In this document: piece by piece, positions 21,501-30,779 of the stretch
Layout of the letters: every line of letters starts with the position of its first letter
Numbering within the stretch: the stretch's first letter is position 1
Assembly: GCA_028023455.1 (NCBI GenBank)
Contig: JAQFVV010012509.1
Location: forward strand, 3,036,590 to 3,100,589
Direction: 5' to 3'
From: Epiperipatus broadwayi
Taxonomy: Eukaryota; Onychophora; Udeonychophora; Euonychophora; Peripatidae
Length of the DNA stretch: 64,000 nt
Position numbers and translations under genes: made by a program
Notes under the pieces: generated by a model
What the model saw: the letters and a program-made list of their open reading frames with translations, nothing else
What the model was told of the DNA's origin: nothing
The model's database searches: none

Positions 21501-22975
21501 ATCTAGGTGCAAATATATGTACTGATCCCAAACATCTGGAGGAACTTCTATATAAAGAAGTTGTAGAAATTTTAAATGGATATTTCGCTCTGAGAATATC
21601 GAAATGGCTATTGCTGCTGAGATTGAGAAACCAAAAGCAACTACTACAAGAAAAATATGTGGACTGTGATTTAGCTCTAAGGAAACAGGCTAAACATTGT
21701 TATTTTGGTCTAGAAATAAATTACATATTATTAGAACAATTCCTATATGGCATAGAGGATGGAAATTTCTGATGAGTTTTGCTCAACGACCCTGACCTAT
21801 GTTATAAAAGAGCCATGGAGAAAAGTGTTGCACAAGAAGCTTTACAAAAGAATGCATTGGAATTATAGAGCCACAACAGTTGAGGAAAGCTTCATTAACA
21901 AAATAAAGTGTAGCAAAATTTATTAGATCCCAGTAGTGATAGAAAAGAATAAGACTACTATTGTTGTGGTAAACCTGGACGTTTTAAAAATAAATGTAAA
22001 CATAGAAATTAAAATTGTAGAAACTGATAAAAAAGATAATTTAATGTCTGTCAGTTTGGGGACAGTAGAGCTATTAATTTTGTAAAAGTGGATTATAAAT
22101 CTAAAGGAAGATTAAATTATGAGAATGTCCATATAAAGAGCCTGAATGACAGAGAAATGAACCACCTTTTTAGATGCAGTTATTTCTGGTGTAAAAATGG
22201 AAGTGGACACTGGAGCCAGTCTGTTGATATCTCACAGAGATTCTATTAAAATTAACGGAAAATGTAAAAGAAAGATAACACTACATGATACAGATTTGTC
22301 ATAACCATAGATATAAATGGTAATAAAATTGATTTTCAAGAGAAAATACTAAAACCTGTAAAATTAATTTCTAATATGAAATGCTGATACTTTGCAAAAA
22401 TGTTCAGCCCATTGTTAGGAAGAGATTGATTCCGACCTCTGTTAAACTCAAGAATTTTCAATACTGGTAGTATGGCTATAGCAAATTTGGGTGTGAAAAA
22501 CATCTAGATCTCCTGAGACTCAATTGTTAAAGCTAGTACCATCTACTTATAAAAATGATAAAGTTCAAAATTGAGACAAGTTTCTAGTAGGAGAAAAAAC
22601 ATGGATGCACGACTTAATTGTAAATGAACACTAGGCAAAATAGTAAAAGATATAAGAATAATAAAACTACAGAATGGGTGGAAATTGAATAGATATGGTA
22701 AACACCTATATCTTGCCAGATATTTATCTAAATAAATCTTTAAAGGAAAAATTAGAGAGGATTTTTTTGTAGAATTTAATTACTGATTCAGACCAAGTTA
22801 AATTAATTGATGATAAACAGATACTTGTACAGGAGGGAAAAAAAGCCAGGACTACTTCAAGAGAAGAAAAAAGAAAGTTATTCCCAAAACTCTGCATAAA
22901 TGTAAGAGTAAATTACCTGACAAGTTTAAAGACAGTAATAAATTCAGTATTTCTAGAGTAGGGGGAGGAGTGAGA
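21501..22975 (+). mobile_element. gypsy B3 internal region
   Basis: Homologous to B1 and B2: capsid end (TDPKHLEELLYKEVVEIL, open here), AMEKSVAQEALQK-like helix, zinc-knuckle relic, a protease site (VDTGASLL, active-site triad intact), then directly the integrase C-terminal GKIVK block, the tail with LHKCKSKLPDKFKDS and a purine tract GGGGGAGGAGTGAGA. The same central pol segment is missing as in B1 and B2. Multiple frameshifts make it dead. Confidence 0.85.
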
Positions 22976-23652
22976 TGTCCGCACATATAAAACTGAATAA
23001 AAGATTATTTATTTTTGTAAATACGCATGGATTTCATCACTTTGATAACAATCCCTTTATTGGAGAAAATTATTCTAGAAATTCCCTTGTCTTGCATTGG
23101 TGGTCGAGAGGTCAGCGCGACTGCCTTGCACTTGCAGGCAGTTGCCCGGGTTGCGGGTTCGCGTCCCGGCCGATGCTATGACACTTTAAAAAAAAAAATG
23201 GTTAGACTGGATTAAAGTTAGTGGTGATATTTGAAATGATAACAGATGAGCAGTAAAGCATGGCTCAATGTTAGACTAGTGGACTTACTATCAATGATTA
23301 ACTCTAAAATGAAATAATGACAAGCAAGAAGCAGTTACTTGTTTGTGTATTGAAAAGGTTATTATCAGCAAAAAGTAATTAACATAAGCTTAACCAACTA
23401 GCAGAGAGAAGTTAGTAGAGGAAAGAATATCAACCTATAAATTGTGATTGCGAATTTAAATAGTGGTAAATTATATGGAGTTTTAAGAGAGATTTGATTT
23501 GAAAGCACAAATATCATAACTGGATTACTCCTGGTATGAAACAAGACTATTTTCATCTGAGGAAAATAAGTAGCATATGAATATTAATGGTCTATTACTT
23601 TTTTTTGTTGCTTTTACCATATTATTAGTCAGTAAATAAATGTTATTATATA
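22976..23652 (+). repeat. B3 3' LTR, left part
   Basis: Begins TGTCCGCACATATAAAACTG after the purine tract and follows the LTR at 17687. It contains a SINE at 23086-23185. It is interrupted at 23652 by PLE cluster 2 and completed at 29798-29873. Confidence 0.8.
23086..23185 (+). mobile_element. tRNA-derived SINE, copy 3
   Basis: The best preserved copy. GCATTGG and CCGATGC can form a full seven-pair acceptor stem. The A box is TGGTCGAGAGGTCAG, the middle holds a CTGC/GCAG arm and a further GC-rich arm, and the B box is GGTTCGCGTCCC. The extra arm is like that of leucine or serine tRNAs. It is followed by TATGACAC and a run of A. It lies in the B3 LTR. The position relative to the LTR copy at 17.8 kb shows that adjacent LTR sequence was lost. 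Confidence 0.85.
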
Positions 23653-23708
23653 ATTAAAATTACCCCAAATCCAAAATTCAACCAGATCAGCCAAAATAAA
23701 ATAATAAA

Positions 23709-23752
23709 ACACAACCAAAGGTTTCACTGCTACAAGCAGACTTCTCAAGTAT
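23709..23752 (-). ncRNA. PLE-1 hammerhead ribozyme motif 4
   Basis: Minus strand: core TTGAGAA, stem II CTGC-TTGTA-GCAG, GAA, stem III ACC-TTT-GGT, T17. Stem I is ATAC/GTGT and so keeps a G-T pair. It is the 3' border of the complete minus unit. Confidence 0.7.
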
Positions 23753-23799
23753 AAAGAACTACAAAAACTACCCAGTATATACAATATTAAACATTACCC

Positions 23800-24241
23800 A
23801 CAAATCCATTTACTTCCCATCCACTCTTAATATTAAAAGAACTCTTTAAATAAGTTAATTGTTTCAGAATAATAAATTTTCAATAATAAGATTCTCTAAT
23901 TCTTTTGATTTCATTTATCTCAAAGAATACAACCTTAGCTCCACCAAAATTAATAGTATGGCCTGTTATCTTTTTCATGGACATACAAAGCAGAACTAAG
24001 ATATCTATTTATTCTCTCATTTAAACTCAAACTACTCTGACATAAGTAGATCTTCTTACAAAAAAAAAAACAAGGGATGAAATAAACTACACCAGGAATA
24101 GGTCCTCTTATCAAAAATTTCCTTTGTATTATTTAATAAATTATTCAATGTAATACCCCTTTTCCAAGCAATTTTCTTTTTTCCAAACAATTTGCTATTC
24201 CTACATATAAGACAATTTAATTGGCAAAAAAATAAAATCAT
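23800..24241 (-). pseudogene. PLE-1 GIY-YIG endonuclease (cluster 2, first minus copy)
   Basis: Minus-strand sequence matches the other endonuclease copies. CRNSKLFGKKKIAWKRG and FDKRT are in one frame, the GIY region follows after a frameshift, and the YIG codons read CTACTTATGTCAG, so the second motif is damaged. The C-terminal block is shifted near 23890. Confidence 0.82.
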
Positions 24242-24304
24242 ATTTTTCTTACAAATATTACTATTAAATAAAATACTTTTAACAAATTTATCAGAGTATT
24301 CAAC

Positions 24305-25749
24305 TCACAAATAATCTTTATAAAATTGACCTTTCTGAAACAAAGCTACACCACTAGAATTATTTAATTTTTTATTTCTATAACAATAATTCCTTAAAGC
24401 AGCTGCTTTATGAGATACAGACTGATAGCTATCAGGTTTAATTATAGATTTTAATTCTCTACTTTTAACAAAATGACTACATAGTAAACAATTAGTCTCT
24501 ACATTTCTAATCACCAAAAGATCTAAAAAATTTAACTTACCAAAATCTAACCTCCCTCCTTCTAACACATATCTTATACAAGGATCAAAACAATTAAACT
24601 CATTTACAAATTCCTTCAATTTATCATTCTCAAGTACAAATAGACAATCATCTACATATCTAACAAATAACTTTACATATTTCCTACTCCATATAATTAA
24701 TATAAACTGAACATACTAAAGGAGAAATAATATAACCTTTTAATCCACCCTTCCTTAATTTTATAAAAATTACCTTTATAAGTAAAATACATAGAATCTT
24801 CCAATAATAAAAGCAAATCTTTAATTATCTTAATTTTATTTTTTGATAAAGAACCTTTCGTAATCAACATAGACATAAGAACATCAATACTGTTTAACCT
24901 ATTAACAGACTGATACATATTTTCAATATCTAAACTGCCAAATACCCAATTACTTTCCATTTTAAAATTATTAATCTTATCAAAAGCCTCAAAAGAAGAA
25001 GAAAGTGTGTAATGACCAAAATCAACAAATTGTTTTAAAAAATTATTCAAGAATCTAGAAATACCCTCTACAACACTACCTGTTAAATCAAAAATAAATC
25101 TTAAAGGAAAACCATCTTTATGAGTCTTAATATTCACAAATATCTTAGCTGATATGAAATCATTTGGATAACATTTTAAATAATCTCTATTAAAAAAATT
25201 TAACATTTTCTTCATAATATCCATCAACTTTTTTTTAATCACATTACCTGTATCTTTATCTAAAACCATTTTACCATTATTTAATTCTCTATCCATTTTG
25301 TCTTTGAACTCATCTTTCATAATGACAAACCGACCAGTTTTGTCTTCATGACAAATGATCACATCATTAGCAATTAACCTATTCTTAAGATGTCTAACCT
25401 CAGCAGGATTAACCACAAATTTTTCTTTCCTTTTTAAACTTTTATTTAAAATCAATTGAATACCAACTTTCTGCTCATCACTCAAATTACTAGATTCAAT
25501 AGACGAAATTGTATCAGAAACTATATTTTTTGAATGAAATGTAACAAAATTAGGGCCTTTACCAAGAATATCTAATTCTCTATCATTAAACTTAATATCA
25601 GTAAGATTAACAACCCTATCAATAGAAACATTATTCTCATTCCCCTTATCACTACAATAAATTTTATTCATTTTCCCAAACAAACACTTTAATTTTCTTT
25701 CATATTTCTTACAATAAAAATTTGACCTATTTTGTCTAAACTGCCTCAT
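24305..25749 (-). pseudogene. PLE-1 reverse transcriptase (cluster 2, best-preserved copy)
   Basis: Two minus-strand frames (24697-25749, 350 codons, and 24305-24619). In order they hold an N-terminal basic segment (KYERKLKCLFGKMNK), a helical linker (SNLSDEQKVGI), NDVIICHEDKTGRFVIMKDE, KTHKDGFPLRFIFDLTG, EGISRFLNNFLKQF, ENMYQSVNRLNSIDVLMSML, and after a frameshift the last RT blocks. The DNA between the frames still encodes FVRYVDDCLF in another frame. The 'KTHK..PLR' block and the later finger-palm blocks are those of PLE reverse transcriptases, related to telomerase RT. This is the longest open frame in the window, but it is broken before the catalytic YVDD, so it is not functional as it stands. 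Confidence 0.92.
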
Positions 25750-25790
25750 GAAAAAATTTAAAATTGAATAATCAAAATCTTGCCTCCTGA

Positions 25791-26099
25791 CTAAAGAATA
25801 CCTATTTTATATACATAAATAAATTTGTAATACTTTATAAAATTTTCTTCCAAAAAACTATTCAAAATATATGTTTGTAACTTAAAAACCAAATTCCTAT
25901 TTTTAAGCAACTTTTTATTTCTCCTAAAATTAATAACACAACACCCAGAATTAAATTCCCTACATTTTTTAAGAAAATAAGTCTGCCATCTTAAAGGCTC
26001 TATCCTATCATTCAATCTAGACAACTTTTTAATCCTTACAATATCATTCAATGGAAAATTATTAAAAACTAAACTCCACAAACCCATATTAAAGATCAA
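25791..26099 (-). pseudogene. PLE-1 N-terminal region (cluster 2)
   Basis: 102 open codons on the minus strand, upstream of the RT frame and separated by a small gap and a frame change. It contains LVFNNFPLNDIVRIKKLSRL and EFNSGCCVINFRRNKKLL. It is matched, with indels, at 13030-13350. PLE proteins have a lineage-specific N-terminal region before the RT of unassigned function. This frame likely begins the PLE-1 polyprotein. Confidence 0.8.
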
Positions 26100-26384
26100 T
26101 TACAAATACACATATAAATTAAAACAAAATAAAACATGCATACACTCATGTATATATAACTAAATAAACAAGCATATACTCTTCCAACAAAACTCATGCA
26201 ACTAAATTAATGTATATAAATAAAATTGAAATATATCCATAATAAAAAAATCTTTACACTACATCAGCAAAAACTACCCTTAAATGCAAAGAGACTCATT
26301 AATACAAGGATAAAGCTAAACTAGTCAATGTATAATTGAAATTACCCCAAATTCAACCAGACCAGCCAAAAAAAAATTATTAAA

Positions 26385-26428
26385 ACACAACCAAAGGTTT
26401 CACTGCTGCAAGCAGACTTCTCAAGGGT
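26385..26428 (-). ncRNA. PLE-1 hammerhead ribozyme motif 5
   Basis: Minus strand: core TTGAGAA, stem II CTGC-TTGCA-GCAG, GAA, stem III ACC-TTT-GGT, T17. Stem I has one mismatch (ACCC against GTGT). It lies between two head-to-tail units, so cleavage here and at motif 4 would release a unit-length RNA of about 2.68 kb. Confidence 0.7.
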
Positions 26429-26463
26429 AAAGAACTACAAAAAATTACCTAATATATATAAAA

Positions 26464-26933
26464 TTAAACATTATCCACAAATCCATTTACTTCCCATCCA
26501 CCCTTAATATTAAAACAACTCTTAAATAAGTTAATTGCTTCAGAATAATACATTTTCAATAATAAAGATTCTTTAATTCTTCTTTTGATTTCATTTCTCT
26601 CAAAGAAGACAATCTTAGCTCCATCAAAATTAATAGTATGGCCTGTATCTTTTTCATGGACATACAAAGCAGAACTAAGATATCTATTTCTAACTCTACT
26701 TTTATTAACCTTTATTTTTTCATTTAAATTCAAACTACTCTGACCTATGTAGATCTTCTTAAAAAACAAGGGATAAAATATACTACACCAGGAATAGTCC
26801 TCCTATCAAAAATTTCCTTTGTATTATTTAATAAATTATTCAATGTAATACCCCTTTTCCAAGCAATTTTCTTATTTCCAAACAATTTGCTATTCCTACA
26901 TACAATTTTAATAGAAGACAATTTAAATGGCAA
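26464..26933 (-). pseudogene. PLE-1 GIY-YIG endonuclease (cluster 2, second minus copy)
   Basis: Frames 26745-26933 and 26464-26769 on the minus strand. The first has CRNSKLFGNKKIAWKRG and PGVVYFIPC; the second has KIYIGQSSLNLNEKIKV, ALYVHEKDTGHTINFDGAK, and RRIKESLLLKMYY. The two overlap in different frames around the cysteine after GIY. Apart from this shift all recognised motifs are present. Confidence 0.88.
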
Positions 26934-27096
26934 AGAAATAAAATATTTTTCTTTATCCTTTACATCTCATAAATATTACTATTAAATAAAATATTTTTAA
27001 CAAATTTATCAGAGCATCCAACACTCAAATAATCTTTATAGAATTGACCTTTCTAAAACAAAGCTCAACCACTAGTCTTATTTAATTTTTTATCCC

Positions 27097-27679
27097 TTAA
27101 CAATAATTCCTTAAAGCAGCTTCTTTATGAGATACAGACTGATAGCTATCAGGTTTAATTATAGATCTTAATTCTCTACTTTTAACAAAATGACTGCATA
27201 GTAAACAATTAGTCTCTACATTTCTAATCGCCACAAGATCTAAAAATTTTAACTTACCAAAATCTAACCTCCCTCCTTCTAATACATATCTTATACAAGG
27301 ATCAAAACAATTAAACTCATCATCTACATATCTAACAAATAACTTTACATATAAACAATTCTTTTTAATAATAATTTCCTTCTCCATATAATTAATATAA
27401 ACTGAACATACTAAAGGAGAAATAATATAACCTTTTATCAACCCTTCCTTAATTGTATAAAAATTACCTTTATAAGTAAAATACATAGAATCTTCCAATA
27501 ATTAAAGCAAATCTTTAATTAACTTAATTTTATTTTTTGATAAAGAAGCTTTTTAAATCATCACAGACATAAGAACATCAATACTGTTTAATTAACCTAT
27601 TAACAGACTGATACATATTTTCAATATCTAAACTGTCAAATACATTCCATTTTAAAATTATTAATCTTATCAAAAGAAA
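27097..27679 (-). pseudogene. PLE-1 reverse transcriptase fragment (cluster 2, second minus copy)
   Basis: The open frame 27097-27498 encodes ISPLVCSVYINYMEKE, then FVRYVDD joined directly to EFNCFDPCIRY: about 17 codons that follow YVDD in other copies are deleted. Sequence up to 27679 encodes the preceding blocks with shifts. The copy stops there at the inverted junction, so its 5' half is absent. Confidence 0.85.
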
Positions 27680-28475
27680 GTTTATAGATATGAACAAAAT
27701 GTTAAATTTAAAAATTTGTAATTGAGTAGATTATTTAAAATGTTATCCAAATGATTTCATATCAGCTAAGATGTTTGTGAATATTAAGACTCATAAAGAT
27801 GGTTTTCCTTTAAGATTTATTTTTGATTTTACAGGTAGTGTTGTAGAGGGTATTTCTAGATTCTTGACTAATTTTTTAAAACAATTTGTTGATTTAGTCA
27901 TTACGGTTTCTTCTTCTTTTGAGGCTTTTGATAAGATTAATAATTTTAAAATGGAAAGTAATTGGGTATTTGGCAGTTTAAATATTGAAAATATGTATCA
28001 GGCTGTTAATAGATTAAGCAGTATTGATGTTCTTATGTCTATGTTGATTAAGAAAGGTTCTTTATCAAAAAATAAAATTAAGCTAATTAAAGATTTGCTT
28101 TTATTATTGGAAGATTCTATGTATTTTACTTATAAAGGTAATTTTTATAAAATTAAGGAAGAGTGGATAATAGGGTATATTATTTCTTTTTTAATATGTT
28201 CAGTTTATATTAATTATATGGAGGAGGAAATTATTATTAAAAAGAATTGTTTATATGTAAAGTTATTTGTTAGATATGTAGATGATTGTTTATTTGTTGT
28301 TAAGAATGATAAATTGAAGGAATTTGTACATGAGTTTGATTGTTTTGATCCTTCTATAAGATATGTGTTAGAAGTTGGGGGGTTAGATTTTGGTAAGTTA
28401 AAATTTTTAGATCTTTTGGTGATTAGAAATGTAGAGATGCTCAGTTTGTTAGAGCATTACCTTAAAATTCAATAA
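27680..28475 (+). pseudogene. PLE-1 reverse transcriptase (cluster 2, plus copy)
   Basis: After the strand switch the plus frame 27771-28475 (234 codons) holds KTHKDGFPLRFIFDFTG, EGISRFLTNFLKQFVD, ENMYQAVNRLSSIDVLMSML and FVRYVDDCLFVV with catalytic YVDD intact, then GGLDFGKLKFLDLLVIRN. It is terminated by the SINE inserted at 28438. The N-terminal part is missing. Confidence 0.9.
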
Positions 28476-28538
28476 TCAAGAATCTAAAGGACCCAGGTTT
28501 GAATCCCATGCTAGTACTGTCACTGGTCAGGCCAGCAA

Positions 28539-28581
28539 CACCTGAAGAAGAGGGGAGAAAAATACCTCTCGAAACGTTGTG
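28539..28581 (+). ncRNA. hammerhead-like core in SINE body
   Basis: CAC, then the consensus core CTGAAGA, a five-pair stem II (AGAGG/CCTCT) with a long loop, one extra C, GAA, the palindrome ACGT as a minimal stem III, T at the cleavage position, and GTG pairing with CAC. Stem I has only three pairs, so a dimer would be needed for stem III. Activity is uncertain. Confidence 0.45.
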
Positions 28582-28661
28582 CATATACTAACCTGTTTGC
28601 TGTGATATTACTAACAGTTAGTGCATATACTAACCTGTTTGCTGTGATATTACTAACAGTT
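28579..28661. repeat. 42-bp tandem duplication
   Basis: GTGCATATACTAACC through CTAACAGTT occurs twice in direct succession with near identity, within the SINE body. Confidence 0.85.
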
Positions 28662-28978
28662 GAATGCATTTGGAATATTTAACTAAAATTAAACTTTTCT
28701 AAAGACATTCAACACACATATTAGATTATGGAAATGGTCCAATATAAAAATACAGCTAAAACACCATCATCACAAACCTTCAGAACAACAGTAGAGACTA
28801 ATTGTTTACTATGCAGTCATTTTGTTAAAAGTAGAGAATTAAGATCTATAATTAAACCTGATAGTTATCAGTCTATCTCATAAAGAAGCTGCTTTTAGGA
28901 ATTATTGTTATAGAAAAAAAAATTCTAGTGGTTTAGCTTTGTTTCAGAAAGGTCAATTCTATAAAGATTATTTGTGAG

Positions 28979-29628
28979 TTGGATGCTCTGATAAATTTGT
29001 TAAAAGTTTTATTTAATAGTAATATTTGTAAGGATATAAAGGATAAAGAAAATTATGATTTTATTTCTTTTCCATTTAAATTGTCTTCTTATAAAATTGT
29101 ATGTAGGAATAGCAAATTGTTTGAAAATAAGAGAATTATTTGGAAAAGGGGTATTACATTGAATAATTTATTAAATAATACAAAGGAAATTTTTGATAGG
29201 AGGACTATTCCTGGTGTAGTATATTTTATCCCTTGTTTTTTTGTAAGAAGGTAACATCGGTCAACACCCCAACCTATCACCCCGGTGAAGTTTTCTCCCT
29301 TTCCCTCTCCCCCCACCCCCAAATTCTTTTTTTTTCTTCCTCTACATAGGTCAGAGTAGTTTGAGTTTAAATGGAAGAATAAAGGTTCATAAAAGTAGAG
29401 TTAGAAATAGATAACTTAATTCTGCTTTGTATGTCCATGAAAAAAGATACAGACCATACTATTAATTTTGATGGAGCTAAGGTTGTCTTCTTTGAGAGAA
29501 ATGAAATCAAAAGAAGAATTAAAGAATCTTTATTATTGAAAATTTATTCTGAAGCAATTAACTTATTTAAGAGTTCTTTTAATATTAAGGATGGATGGGA
29601 AGTAAATGGATTTGTGGGTATTGTTTAA
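28979..29628 (+). pseudogene. PLE-1 GIY-YIG endonuclease (cluster 2, plus copy), split
   Basis: 28979-29254 encodes the linker CRNSKLFENKRIIWKRG and PGVVYFIPCFFVRR. At 29251-29340 a pyrimidine-rich segment interrupts the frame exactly between the GIY motif and the YIG motif. The rest (29341-29628) encodes the YIG region with GRI-type substitutions, a shifted linker, and RRIKESLLLK. Confidence 0.85.
29251..29340. other. 90-bp pyrimidine-rich insertion in PLE-1 endonuclease
   Basis: Absent from the other five endonuclease copies, which read straight through from AAGAAG to TCTACATAGGTCAG. It starts GTAACATCGG and continues with long C and T runs. No clear target-site duplication. Its base composition is unlike anything nearby. 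Confidence 0.7.
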
Positions 29629-29662
29629 TATTATATATATTGGGTAGTTTTTATAGTTCTTT

Positions 29663-29705
29663 ACACTTGAAAAGTCTGTTGTAGCAGTGAAACCTTTAGT
29701 TGTGT
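29663..29705 (+). ncRNA. PLE-1 hammerhead ribozyme motif 6 (damaged)
   Basis: Stem I ACAC/GTGT is kept, but the core reads TTGAAAA, stem II has lost a base (CTG-TTGTA-GCAG), and stem III is ACC/AGT. Probably inactive. Confidence 0.55.
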
Positions 29706-29797
29706 TTTAATATTATTTTTTTTTGGCTTGTCTGGTTGAATTTTGGATTTGGGGTAATTTTAATTATATATTGATTAGTTTAGCTTTATGCTTGTAA

Positions 29798-29873
29798 TGT
29801 TATTATATATACATTTCAAAGTATATCTTTTACATTTAGCTCCCTGTTCTTCAAAGACCCTCATGACCCAGCA
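29798..29873 (+). repeat. B3 3' LTR, right part
   Basis: Starts with the target duplication, continues with ACATTTCAAAGTATAT as at 18440, and ends CCCAGCA, matching AAGCA at 18508. This ends the B array. Confidence 0.75.
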
Positions 29874-30398
29874 CATTTTTATTCTTCAATTTGCACAACA
29901 ATTCTGACCCCATTCTATTTTGTCTTTCTCTATTTTCTATGCTCTTTGTAATTTTCGCTATACTTTATTTAGTTTTCTATTGACTTTAGAATAGCTTCAT
30001 TCATTAATGAGTGGTTGCTAATGGTGATGATGATCCTATTTTTATTTTTTGTGTGGAATGTTATAATATAGAGTTACAATAGATATTCTTCAGGTTTTTT
30101 ATAAATTTTCTGCCATTTATTTAAATTTTATTCATAACATTTCCAAATTTCAAATCTAATTTGAATAACTTGGAATCCACTTCTATATGTTTATTTATAA
30201 TATTTTCTAATTTTCACAATAAGTGATCCAGACTATATCATCTTTAAGATTTCCATTTGGATGATTTTCACATAATTTTCATCTATTTCTTGCTAATAAA
30301 TGTTGTAAAATTTTCATCAGTATAGATTGATCTATCTAAATCATTTACATATACTTTGCATACCACTTTTATTTCTCTGTTCTGCACTTCACATTATC
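29874..30398. other. no gene seen
   Basis: AT-rich sequence without a convincing frame, repeat or RNA signature. Confidence 0.4.
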
Positions 30399-30779
30399 GC
30401 TATGAATATGAGGCAAATGGCCTCGAAAGTGCTTAGCATTTAATATTTTTGCACTCTCTATAACTTCTCTTTCAAGCGCTTCACATGCTTTTAATTTTAT
30501 ATATCTCTCAACGATCCTTCCACCTATTCAATTTTCTATCAGCACCAGAGCACAAGTCACCATGAGTGCATTCCAGATAATCCCACAATCGTGTGTAGAA
30601 AGAGACAACCTTAAAAGAAAAATCAAAGAGGCCTTCTTCATCTCATGAGACAAAGATGCCATAAATAGGAAGGACACGTGCTATGCTTTATCGAAGAAAT
30701 GGAATTAGCATATTTGCATATCATTAAATGTAGTAGCAAGCTATGATTATGAAGGCAAGATCCTTTGAAAGCGCTCAGC
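30399..30779 (+). mobile_element. PLE family 3 remnant (endonuclease end plus terminal motifs)
   Basis: Between about 30590 and 30710 the plus strand encodes ERDNLKRKIKEAFFIS, one stop, then DKDAINRKDT, the typical PLE endonuclease C-terminus ('RKIkEAi.I...k..iNRd'). At 30399-30437 and 30740-30779 lie two related stem-loop motifs, GCTATGA...GAGGC/GCCTC-GAAAGTGCTTAGC and GCTATGA...AAGG/CCTT-GAAAGCGCTCAGC. The sequence differs from PLE-1 and PLE-2. Only the 3' end survives. Confidence 0.7.

Larger units (their letters stand above)
28438..28790 (+). mobile_element. second SINE class with hammerhead-like body (353 bp)
   Basis: Flanked by GTAGAGA on both sides (28431-28437 and 28791-28797), interrupting the PLE frame, which resumes directly after it. 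The head has tRNA-like promoter boxes: GCTCAGTTTGTTAGAGCATT (A box) and GGTTTGAATCCC (B box). The body contains a hammerhead-like core at 28539-28581 and a 42-bp tandem duplication. The tail ends in CATCATCACAAACC and lacks a poly-A run. Single copy in this window. Confidence 0.75.
23653..29797. mobile_element. composite PLE-1 insertion, cluster 2
   Basis: Inserted in the B3 LTR with a perfect 12-bp duplication, TGTTATTATATA (23641-23652 and 29798-29809). It contains a complete minus-strand unit (hammerhead 4 at 23.7 kb to hammerhead 5 at 26.4 kb, about 2.68 kb), a second head-to-tail minus-strand unit truncated in the RT near 27679, and then an inverted plus-strand unit to 29797. Both outer ends are PLE 3' ends, and the right one has the extra tail ending in GCTTTATGCTTGTAA. 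A SINE and a pyrimidine-rich segment are nested in the plus copy. Confidence 0.92.

Noticed and set aside
23086-23185. A functional tRNA gene
   Set aside because: The anticodon arm is ambiguous, there are several diverged copies with target-site duplications, and the same unit sits inside other mobile elements. A SINE explains it better.
22975-23215. Open frames across the SINE at 23.1 kb
   Set aside because: They arise from the GC-rich tRNA-like unit and change frame relative to it; no protein features.
29089-29322. Minus-strand 77-codon frame rich in glycine
   Set aside because: It is the reverse of PLE-1 endonuclease coding sequence plus the pyrimidine-rich insertion.
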